From an uncultured Chitinophagaceae bacterium (GTDB lineage Bacteria > Bacteroidota > Bacteroidia > Chitinophagales > Chitinophagaceae), in NCBI GenBank assembly GCA_937996595.1, contig CALKVC010000127.1, positions 1-18,561 on the forward strand: 18,561 nt of DNA, read 5' to 3'. Positions 7,304 through 13,985 of this stretch are shown in pieces. The translations under genes were made by a program, and so were the position numbers. How positions within the stretch are numbered: the first letter of the stretch is position 1; every line of letters starts with the position of its first letter. The notes beneath the pieces were generated by a model. The model saw only the letters and a list, made by a program, of their open reading frames with translations. It was not told the DNA's origin and searched no databases.

Positions 7304-8569
7304 TTATTCACCTGCATTTCTGCTAAGGTTTAATGTTGGTTCAATATCTACGGGTGGAATCAGGTATATATCATACCCTTTAAAGATGTTAAGAATCAGT
7401 TCTTCCAGCTTGTATTCCCTGGAGTAAAATACCCTGTACTTCAAGGGCCGCAAATCAATAAGCGTCCATTTGTCTCTTTTTCCCATTTGCAAAAAAGGCT
7501 TTAACCTGTAGCCATAAGATGTTGTATCTGACAATTCATCTATTTCTATCTCTTTGTCAACATAAAACCTTGAATTGATACTGATGTGCAATGATTTATT
7601 CCCATGATACGCTGCCAGTTCGCTGATTGTATTTCCAATTTCATATAAACTTAATGGACTGAAACCCCTTCCTGAATGAACCGATCCCATTTTCAAAAAC
7701 ATTTTGTCATGCTTGCAGTCATACTTATTTCCAGAGATATAATTTGCCAGGTTTTCTTTCATATAAGATACCCTTTCTGTGTTCTGTTCCAGGTATTGTT
7801 TTTTAACGGATTTCAAATAAATGGATGTTGTTTTTCGCAATGCATCAGCTATTTTTTTGTTTGTTTTGTTCCGGTATGAGGAAAGTTCCAGGTAATTGTA
7901 AAAATCAACTGATTCAGATAATGTTTCCTGAATTTCCTTTCCACCGTCATTTTCTGTTTTATATGCTTCCTTAATTACTCTCTGTGCTTTTAGATATGCT
8001 TCAGTGAGCTGCTGTTTCTGTTTATCGCCCAGGTTAGTTTGCATTTTCTCCAGTAAAGGCAGGTACGAAATGATAAACTCCTGGTCAAGCCCGATGAGAT
8101 TCCAGTTATACTTTGCTAATTCTTTCAAAAAAGCTGCATCTTCTGTATTTTCAAAAAAAGGGATCGGTACATAAATGCTGCTATCCAGAATTACATGATA
8201 TTTCGTGTTGAATGCATGCAGGTTCCCTGCTACTTTTTCCGGGACTTTGGAAAGTTCTTTCAGGATTTTTACTGATTCCGGCCCAACCTCCAGGGCCATG
8301 CTCCTGTAACCAGCATTATGCAACACAGGAATCAATGCTCCGGTCAATTTGGAAATCTGATAAGAATGATGATATTCCCCCAGTAACAGGTATTGGCTTG
8401 ACTTCATTTCTTTCACCAGGTAATCAGCTCCTTCGCCAACAAGTTTCCCATCTTCAATGGCAAAATAACGGGTGCACTTCATAATATCGTTTTCAATGGA
8501 TCTTTGCTTGCTTTGTGCTGCTGCGTGTACACAAAAGAACCCGGAAATAATAAGTACTATCGTTCTCAT
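7304..8569 (-). CDS. Exported erythromycin esterase/ChaN-like protein
   Basis: A 421-residue protein of the erythromycin-esterase (EreA)/ChaN-like fold. I start it at the ATG at 8569 because MRTIVLIISGFFCVHAAAQ is a signal peptide; the frame stays open to 8647 but that stretch runs through the promoter and operator. Superfamily motifs are GEYHH (64-68), E94 in LEVGP, GLD (160-162), the helix motif R266-M270-N273 and MGSVHSG (294-300). EreA hydrolyses the macrolide lactone and ChaN binds haem, but most homologues have unknown substrates, so a resistance label is not justified. The remaining ~100 C-terminal residues are not recognised. It is first in an operon with the related DUF5694 gene and divergent from the sensor kinase. 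Confidence 0.85.
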   Translation of the reverse strand: MRTIVLIISGFFCVHAAAQSKQRSIENDIMKCTRYFAIEDGKLVGEGADYLVKEMKSSQYLLLGEYHHSYQISKLTGALIPVLHNAGYRSMALEVGPESVKILKELSKVPEKVAGNLHAFNTKYHVILDSSIYVPIPFFENTEDAAFLKELAKYNWNLIGLDQEFIISYLPLLEKMQTNLGDKQKQQLTEAYLKAQRVIKEAYKTENDGGKEIQETLSESVDFYNYLELSSYRNKTNKKIADALRKTTSIYLKSVKKQYLEQNTERVSYMKENLANYISGNKYDCKHDKMFLKMGSVHSGRGFSPLSLYEIGNTISELAAYHGNKSLHISINSRFYVDKEIEIDELSDTTSYGYRLKPFLQMGKRDKWTLIDLRPLKYRVFYSREYKLEELILNIFKGYDIYLIPPVDIEPTLNLSRNAGE

Positions 8570-8583
8570 GATTCTGTTTTCCT

Positions 8584-8591
8584 CAAAACTA
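8584..8591 (-). promoter_or_regulatory. -7 box for the EreA-like/DUF5694 operon
   Basis: On the minus strand this reads TAGTTTTG, a perfect match to the Bacteroidota -7 consensus TAnnTTTG. It ends 14 bases before the ATG at 8569, giving a very short leader and supporting that start. No convincing -33 TTTG is at standard spacing; a TTG sits 15 bp upstream of the box. Confidence 0.55.
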
Positions 8592-8620
8592 CCAATCACA
8601 AAATGCCAATATTCATTTAT

Positions 8621-8682
8621 TCTGCAAACGAAATAACAATTCTGCAAAAAAGCTTTGCAGACGAAAATCCCCTTTTTGCAGA
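8621..8682. promoter_or_regulatory. Four-octamer operator in divergent promoter region
   Basis: TCTGCAAA occurs at 8621-8628 and 8641-8648, and its exact complement TTTGCAGA at 8654-8661 and 8675-8682. Start-to-start spacings are 20, 13 and 21 bp, so the array is a near-perfect dyad about 8651. The outer direct pairs are in phase with two DNA turns, and the right pair extends to a 9-bp repeat (TTTGCAGAC) with a 12-bp spacer. A fifth copy, GCTGCAAA with one mismatch, is at 8705-8712. LytTR proteins bind pairs of ~9-bp direct repeats 12-13 bp apart, and a LytTR gene lies downstream, so this is the likely target. Confidence 0.65.
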
Positions 8683-8743
8683 CAAACCGGTTTATTCAGG
8701 CTTAGCTGCAAATAATAACAAGTCTAATTTCATAATTTTAACT

Positions 8744-9781
8744 ATGCCATGTAAACTCAAGAAACTATTTTACTACTTCCTGATATTTAATTTCATTTGG
8801 GGGCTATCTGCTGAAATGAATACTACCGGCATTGCCGGATATTTCAAAGGTATTTTCAAAAGCACTACAAGTATTGGTTTGGAAATAACAACAACGGCAG
8901 CTTTCTTCCTGTATGCTTTGTCGGCGTATTGTTTCCTGTGGTATTTTTCAAAACAAAAAAGACAGTTGCTGGCATATCTGTTCATTCTTGCTTTTATCCC
9001 GGTCATCATTTTGTTCCGGTATGTACTTGAAGAAATTTTCTGCCCGGCTGTATTTGGTTTCCATAATTACAATACCGGCATAACCATGACAGGTTACTTG
9101 TTAGATAACAAGTATTTTTCTATACCATATACCGCATTCGGTATCATATTTTACTATGTGCAAAGCAATAAATATAAGGAAAGTGAAAAAATGGAATTGC
9201 AACTGGAAAAAAGGCAGGCCGAACTATACTACCTGAAGTCACAGATTAATCCTCATTTCCTGTTAAACAACCTAAATAACATTTATTCACTCATTTACCA
9301 CAAATCAGACAAATCATTATTTGCAGTAGAACAACTTTGTTCATTATTACAATATATGCTTTATGAAAAAAATGACCTGGTAATGCTTTCTGATGAATTA
9401 AGGTACCTTGACAATTTCATCTCATTGCAGAAATTACGTTATAATTTCGAATTACCGCTTGACGTTTCGATTGATACAAAGGATGAAAATATCAAAATAG
9501 CTCCATTTTTACTGATTCCGCTGGTAGAAAATGCTTTCAAGCACAGCACGCTCAATGATCATACAATTCCACTTACCATTCATTTATCAGCAAACAGTAA
9601 AAGGCTGCTATTCAAGGTTGAAAACAAGAAAGCTGATTTTCACAAAGACAGCACTTCCGGAATCGGCATAACCAATGTTAAAAGAAGACTGGATCTCTTG
9701 TATACAGACCGGCACACTTTTAGTATTGAGGAAAATGATACCAGGTATAAAACTACGTTAACCATAAATCTGGAAAGATGA
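8744..9781 (+). CDS. LytS/YehU-type sensor histidine kinase
   Basis: A 345-residue inner-membrane sensor kinase of the His_kinase/LytS class, partner of the LytTR regulator that follows. The frame is open from 8504, but I start at the ATG at 8744: it opens directly before the first hydrophobic helix, and upstream codons overlap the divergent gene and operator. There are four likely transmembrane helices in ~140 residues (about 7-23, 48-67, 76-95, 124-141) and no separate sensor domain, then a coiled linker (~143-162). The phospho-acceptor is H171 in SQINPHFLLNNLNNIYSLI. The ATPase domain has the N-box LVENAFKH (N263) and G-box GIGITNVKRRL (306-316). Its stop overlaps the regulator start by 4 bp (ATGA). 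The signal sensed is unknown. Confidence 0.9.
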   Translation: MPCKLKKLFYYFLIFNFIWGLSAEMNTTGIAGYFKGIFKSTTSIGLEITTTAAFFLYALSAYCFLWYFSKQKRQLLAYLFILAFIPVIILFRYVLEEIFCPAVFGFHNYNTGITMTGYLLDNKYFSIPYTAFGIIFYYVQSNKYKESEKMELQLEKRQAELYYLKSQINPHFLLNNLNNIYSLIYHKSDKSLFAVEQLCSLLQYMLYEKNDLVMLSDELRYLDNFISLQKLRYNFELPLDVSIDTKDENIKIAPFLLIPLVENAFKHSTLNDHTIPLTIHLSANSKRLLFKVENKKADFHKDSTSGIGITNVKRRLDLLYTDRHTFSIEENDTRYKTTLTINLER

Positions 9782-10488
9782 GCAGCCTTATCAGTTGTAT
9801 AATCGTAGATGATGAACCTTTAGCTGTTGCATTGCTGGAGAGTTATGCCAGGAAATGCCATGGCATTCAACTACTTAATTCATTCACAAATCCTTTTGCG
9901 GCTTTGCAATTCCTGGAAAAAAGAAATGTTGACTTCTTACTCCTGGATATACAGATGCCGGAGCTTACGGGCATTCAGTTTATGAAAATAATCAATAAAA
10001 AATGTGACATAGTATTAACCACAGCATATCCGGAATACGCAGTAAACGCATTTGACCTTGATGTAGTGGATTACCTGCTTAAGCCAATCACATATGAAAG
10101 GTTCAAGCAAGCGGTAAACAAAGTGAGGGAAAAGAGGTATTCTCGTTCGTATTCCGAAAATGTAAATCCCCTGCCGGATTATATACTTGTTAAATCCGAC
10201 TATAGGCAGGTTAAGGTTTCTTTGAAGGATATAAGATACCTGGAAGGTTTGAGAGATTATGTAGCCGTACACACCAATCAACATAAACTGCTAACTTTAC
10301 AAAGTATGAAACGTTTTGAAGAAACTTTACCTGCTAATTTCATACGTGTACACAAGTCTTTTATCATCAATAGCGATGCAATAACCAGTTTCAAGAACAA
10401 CATGCTTTTCCTGGATAAGACGGTTATTCCGATAGGTGCCGTTTATGCCCAAAACCTGAAGAACATTTTTTTGAAATTTGAAAATTGA
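9778..10488 (+). CDS. LytTR-family response regulator
   Basis: A 236-residue two-domain transcription regulator. The receiver (1-~120) has the acidic pair D11-D12, phospho-acceptor D57 (LLDIQMPELTG), T81/T82 and K102 in LLKP. A short linker leads to a LytTR DNA-binding domain (~134-236) with the hallmarks DYILVKSDYRQVKV, YLEGLRDYVAVHT and FIRVHKSFIIN. LytTR proteins bind paired direct repeats as dimers. Translation is coupled to the kinase by the ATGA overlap. The best candidate target in the window is the octamer array at 8621-8682, which would make the system autoregulatory and/or control the EreA-like operon. Confidence 0.93.
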   Translation: MSSLISCIIVDDEPLAVALLESYARKCHGIQLLNSFTNPFAALQFLEKRNVDFLLLDIQMPELTGIQFMKIINKKCDIVLTTAYPEYAVNAFDLDVVDYLLKPITYERFKQAVNKVREKRYSRSYSENVNPLPDYILVKSDYRQVKVSLKDIRYLEGLRDYVAVHTNQHKLLTLQSMKRFEETLPANFIRVHKSFIINSDAITSFKNNMLFLDKTVIPIGAVYAQNLKNIFLKFEN

Positions 10489-10553
10489 AGGATATATTCT
10501 TACCTAAAAAAATACTTAAGCTTACATAATTATCCTGCATTTTTCAATTTCAC

Positions 10554-10561
10554 TATATTTG
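10554..10561 (+). promoter_or_regulatory. -7 box of the ferritin gene
   Basis: TATATTTG is a perfect match to TAnnTTTG and ends 36 bases before the ferritin ATG at 10598. No clear -33 TTG was found. It indicates that ferritin has its own promoter and is not simply read through from the two-component pair. Confidence 0.55.
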
Positions 10562-10597
10562 CAATGCAAGACTTTTCTTTATTTAAATATACTATTT

Positions 10598-11107
10598 ATG
10601 TTATCAAAAACAATGCAGGAAGCCCTAAACAAACAGGTTAAGCTGGAAGCTGCTTCTTCCCACGCCTACCTGGCTATGGCCAGTTGGTGCGACATACAAC
10701 CCGGGCTTGATAATGTAGCGGATTATTTTTTCCAGCAAAGTGAAGAAGAACGGATTCATATGTTAAAACTCATGCGTTTCATCAATGAACGCGGAGGTTT
10801 TGCGTTGGTGCCTGCCCTGGAACAACCCATCATCACGCATAAAGGATTAAAAAGCCTCTTTGAAGATTTTTTAAAGCATGAAATTGCTGTTTCAGAAAGC
10901 ATTAATGAACTGGTTGACCTTGCTTTGAAGGAAAAAGATTATGCCACCCATAATTTCCTGCAATGGTATGTGAGTGAACAGATTGAAGAAGAGAAATCGG
11001 CCCGTGTGCTCAATGACAAGATGGAACTGATAGGTGAAGATAAGAGTGGGCTGTATTTGTTCGACAGGGACATCATGGCTACCAGGCAGGAAGCAAAAGC
11101 CAATTAG
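10598..11107 (+). CDS. ftnA: Bacterial non-haem ferritin
   Basis: A 169-residue ferritin subunit of the FtnA type; 24 subunits form a cytoplasmic shell that oxidises Fe(II) and stores it as a ferric mineral. I start it at the ATG at 10598 (MLSKTMQEALNKQ), the normal N-terminus. An upstream TTG at 10559 would lie inside the -7 promoter box. Ferroxidase residues are present: E17, E51 and H54 (EERIH), E95, E127, Q128 and E131 (SEQIEEE). The family's YVSEQIEEEK stretch and an aromatic-rich C-terminal helix (GLYLFDRDI) complete the fold. It lacks the haem-binding pattern expected of a bacterioferritin. It stands alone, 109 bp after the LytTR gene. Confidence 0.95.
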   Translation: MLSKTMQEALNKQVKLEAASSHAYLAMASWCDIQPGLDNVADYFFQQSEEERIHMLKLMRFINERGGFALVPALEQPIITHKGLKSLFEDFLKHEIAVSESINELVDLALKEKDYATHNFLQWYVSEQIEEEKSARVLNDKMELIGEDKSGLYLFDRDIMATRQEAKAN

Positions 11108-11156
11108 TATCCATAAAAATAATGGTTATTTTTTCTAATGATGTATACCGGCATAT

Positions 11157-11217
11157 GGGTTATTACGCCTAACCCAATGGCTGCAAATGAATCCGTCATG
11201 CATGTATTATTGCATGA
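11157..11217. terminator. Two stem-loops between convergent ferritin and mutS-like genes
   Basis: Stem 1 pairs GGGTTA (11157-11162) with TAACCC (11170-11175) over a 7-nt loop. Stem 2 pairs TCATGCA (11196-11202) with TGCATGA (11211-11217) over an 8-nt loop. Neither is followed by a clear T-tract, so they are only candidate bidirectional transcription stops. Confidence 0.35.
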
Positions 11218-11220
11218 AAT

Positions 11221-12537
11221 TTACAATTCTTCCAGCATCTTAACCACACCTTCCTTTTTCATGATCAGGTAACCGAAACGGTCGTTGCTGATTCCTTTTT
11301 TAAGATGATAACTGAATAAGAGCTGATCGTCTTTTACGGTGGTTTCAAAATAATTAAATATGATATTGGAATGCACCTGCAGCGGTTCAGCTATTTCGTA
11401 CAAATGTGTTGAAAGGATAAACAGCGAATTCCTTATTTTTAGCAACCCCTCTATTACCGCTGTGCTGCATTTCATGGCATCCTGCACATTGGTCCCCTTA
11501 AACAATTCATCTATCAGTATGAGCCATTTGCGGCCATCATTCACTTTTTGTATGGTGGCTTTGATGCGTTGCACTTCATTAAAGAAATAACTTTCCCCTT
11601 TCGTGATATTATCCATCACATTTATATTGCTTAACATGCCATCAAACACACTCAGTTCCATTTTACCTGCAGGAACCGCCATGCCAATATGGGCGAGGAA
11701 TACCGATATGCCCACCGCCTTAATGAACGTGCTTTTACCGGCCATGTTGGCACCGGTTAAAAAAAGGAAATTGGTGTGACGGTTCATGGTTACATCATAA
11801 GAAACGGCATTGGTTAACAGCGGATGATACAGTCCCGTCACTTCTATAAAAGGTTGTTCCGAGGGTTTACAAACCGGAAAAACAAGATGATGCTTTTGTA
11901 CCGCCATAGCCATACCGTACCAGGCATCCAATTGAGCATGTATCTGCAACAGGGTATGCATACCCTGTTTAAACCTGTATAAGATATAATGCGCCAGTTG
12001 CAGCATCTGCTGAATGGGTAAATCTTTTGCTGATTTATTCAACCTTACCGTGGAAAACACTTCCTGAGCCATTAAACGGCCGGCTACTTCCAGCAATTTA
12101 TGCAATGGAGACGGGCAGCCATCCTTTAAAAACAGATCAACCAGTTGCTGCATCCCTTTGATGAAATCAAAACAATGTGTTACCGAGTACTTTATCAGTG
12201 AATAATCAGGGGCATGCAGTAATTTATAACTATATGCATTGGTAGCGGATACATTGGCCGGTATCATATCTACCCTTGCATCATAGAACCTTTCAATCAC
12301 CATTACCGAACCGTTACTGATCTGGCCCGGCCAGTCTTTCTGCTTCAGTAAAATAAGTTTAAGTGTTTGCTGTATGCCATTGATTTCATCCGGTGTTTGC
12401 AATGGCGTTTGCAGGTTTATCTTCAACTGCTCCTTACCGTTAGTAGTTGTTGTATGGTCAAGATAATCAAATATCGAAAACGCTTCCTCTGCATTAAATA
12501 CTGACAGGTCGTTCAGTGTTGTCTTATCAATTTCCAT
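11221..12537 (-). CDS. Small MutS-family ATPase lacking the mismatch-reading domain
   Basis: A 438-residue MutS-related protein. Only the helical lever/core region (~15-225) and the C-terminal ABC-type ATPase domain (~230-430) are present. The N-terminal mismatch-recognition and connector domains of MutS, with the Phe-X-Glu mismatch wedge, are absent, as is a Smr nuclease tail. ATPase motifs are intact: Walker A GANMAGKST (262-270), signature KGESYFFNEVQRI (313-325), Walker B LILIDELFKGTN (339-350) and the switch histidine in LSTHLYE (375-381). It probably binds a branched or other DNA structure rather than mismatches; its role is not known. The next upstream gene on this strand, the dihydroorotase, ends 70 bp away, so read-through is possible. 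The chromosome should also carry true mutS elsewhere. Confidence 0.85.
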   Translation of the reverse strand: MEIDKTTLNDLSVFNAEEAFSIFDYLDHTTTTNGKEQLKINLQTPLQTPDEINGIQQTLKLILLKQKDWPGQISNGSVMVIERFYDARVDMIPANVSATNAYSYKLLHAPDYSLIKYSVTHCFDFIKGMQQLVDLFLKDGCPSPLHKLLEVAGRLMAQEVFSTVRLNKSAKDLPIQQMLQLAHYILYRFKQGMHTLLQIHAQLDAWYGMAMAVQKHHLVFPVCKPSEQPFIEVTGLYHPLLTNAVSYDVTMNRHTNFLFLTGANMAGKSTFIKAVGISVFLAHIGMAVPAGKMELSVFDGMLSNINVMDNITKGESYFFNEVQRIKATIQKVNDGRKWLILIDELFKGTNVQDAMKCSTAVIEGLLKIRNSLFILSTHLYEIAEPLQVHSNIIFNYFETTVKDDQLLFSYHLKKGISNDRFGYLIMKKEGVVKMLEEL

Positions 12538-12607
12538 GCTGTTAATATTGTTTAGCCGGTGACGGTTTTCCTTACCTTAATTGCATTTTATCTGTTCATA
12601 CTGCTGC

Positions 12608-13948
12608 TTACCTGTCAAATACCAGCCTGCGCCCACACTCAGATTCAATGATGGCTCCGTTTCCATAAACCATGTTCCCGTTTACAAATGTATTGCATAC
12701 AGTGGCAGGAAACGACATGCCTTCCAGCGGGCTCCAGCCGCATTTATATAAAATGTTTTCCTGCGAAACCCTGAAAGGTTTTGAGAGGTCGGTTACAACC
12801 AGGTCGGCATAATACCCTTCCCGTATATATCCCCTTTCCTTTATGTTGAAACAATCAGCCACCGCATGGCTCATCTTTTCTGCTATTTTTTCAAGAGATA
12901 TATAACCCTGGTTGTTGTAATACAGCATCATCAACAACGGATGCTGAATCAGCGGCAGCCCCGCATGCACCTGTTCATAAGGAGCCGATTTCTCAGAAAG
13001 CAAATGAGGGGCATGGTCTGTGGCTATTACATCCAGGCGGTCGTTCAGCAATGCTTCCCACAATGCGGCTTTATTATGGGCGGCTTTTATGGCAGGGTTG
13101 CATTTTATTTTATACCCCAGTTGGGTATAATCATCCGCCGTAAAATGCAAATGATGCACACATACTTCTGCCGTTATCCTTTTTTCTTTTAGCGGAAGCA
13201 TATTGCCGAATAATTGCAATTCCTTTTCAGTGCTGATATGCAGGATATGCAGGCGGCTGTTGTACTTTTTTGCAAACTGTACGGCAACCAGGGATGATTC
13301 AAAACAGGCTTCCTCATTCCTTACCAACGGATGGTCGGCCGGCGACAATTCACCCTTACCTGCTTTCAGTTGTTCATAATTATTTCGTATGATCCTTTCA
13401 TCTTCACAATGTGTGGCAATCAGCATGTCGCACTCTGCAAAAATGCGGTTAAGTGTGGCATGGTTATCTACCAGCATGTTACCTGTACTGCTTCCCATGA
13501 AAATCTTGATGCCGCAAATATTTTTCCTGTTTTCAGCAGCCCGCAGCACTTCCTCTGTATTGCTGTTACTAACACCCATGTAAAAAGAATAATTGGCTAA
13601 TGAGCTTTTTTCCGCAATGCCGTATTTATCTTCCAGCAATGGTATGGTAAGCGCATTGGGAATGGTGTTGGGCATTTCCATAAAAGAGGTAACGCCGCCA
13701 GCAACTGCAGCCCGGCTTTCAGAATGGATATCCGCCTTATGGGTTAACCCCGGTTCCCGGAAATGAACCTGGTCGTCTATTACACCCGGAAACAGGTGCT
13801 TATGTTCTCCATTAATTTCTGTAACCCTTCGGGCTACATCTATCTGCCTGTCAATTTTTTCAATACGTTCCCCATGGGTCAACACGTCGCAGCGTATAAT
13901 TTTCCCTTCATTTACAACCTGTATGTTTTTAAACAGATAACTTTGCAT
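12608..13948 (-). CDS. pyrC: Dihydroorotase-like amidohydrolase
   Basis: A 446-residue amidohydrolase of the type I dihydroorotase group, which closes carbamoyl-aspartate to dihydroorotate in pyrimidine synthesis. The N-terminal ~50 residues and C-terminal ~70 form the flanking beta-sandwich around a TIM barrel. Candidate metal or active-site residues are H62, R64 (HFREPG), K148 (GIKIFMGSS, possible carboxylated lysine), H180 (ATHCED), H237 (LHILHIST) and D311 (ATDHAPH). The usual HxH at the start of the barrel reads Q60-V-H62, so the first metal histidine is replaced. I recall the same DDQVHFREPG string in annotated dihydroorotases of other Bacteroidota, which suggests a lineage form and not a broken enzyme. 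It is divergent from the RemB-like gene by 37 bp. Confidence 0.82.
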   Translation of the reverse strand: MQSYLFKNIQVVNEGKIIRCDVLTHGERIEKIDRQIDVARRVTEINGEHKHLFPGVIDDQVHFREPGLTHKADIHSESRAAVAGGVTSFMEMPNTIPNALTIPLLEDKYGIAEKSSLANYSFYMGVSNSNTEEVLRAAENRKNICGIKIFMGSSTGNMLVDNHATLNRIFAECDMLIATHCEDERIIRNNYEQLKAGKGELSPADHPLVRNEEACFESSLVAVQFAKKYNSRLHILHISTEKELQLFGNMLPLKEKRITAEVCVHHLHFTADDYTQLGYKIKCNPAIKAAHNKAALWEALLNDRLDVIATDHAPHLLSEKSAPYEQVHAGLPLIQHPLLMMLYYNNQGYISLEKIAEKMSHAVADCFNIKERGYIREGYYADLVVTDLSKPFRVSQENILYKCGWSPLEGMSFPATVCNTFVNGNMVYGNGAIIESECGRRLVFDR

Positions 13949-13985
13949 ATCTTGAAATTAAGATTGTTTATCAAATTCCAATTCA

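Noticed and set aside
7304..8569. Macrolide-resistance gene
   Set aside because: The fold matches EreA/ChaN-like proteins, but most homologues are not resistance enzymes and nothing in the context supports resistance.
8570..8647. Upstream extension of the EreA-like frame to 8647
   Set aside because: It adds 26 residues before a clean signal peptide and covers both the -7 box and part of the octamer operator; the ATG at 8569 is the better start.
8641..8661. TCTGCAAA/TTTGCAGA palindrome as a transcription terminator
   Set aside because: It lies between divergent starts, has no T-tract, and is better explained as the middle of the four-octamer operator.
8504..8743. Upstream extension of the sensor kinase frame to 8504
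   Set aside because: The extra 80 residues overlap the divergent gene's signal peptide and the operator and resemble no kinase N-terminus; the start at 8744 leads straight into the first membrane helix.
10559..10597. TTG start for ferritin at 10559
   Set aside because: The TTG lies inside the TATATTTG promoter box; the ATG at 10598 gives the normal ferritin N-terminus.
5284..11107. Iron/haem island (cytochrome c, ChaN-like protein, ferritin)
   Set aside because: The genes are in separate transcription units with different strands and a separate ferritin promoter; closeness alone is not evidence, and ChaN-like haem binding is not shown here.
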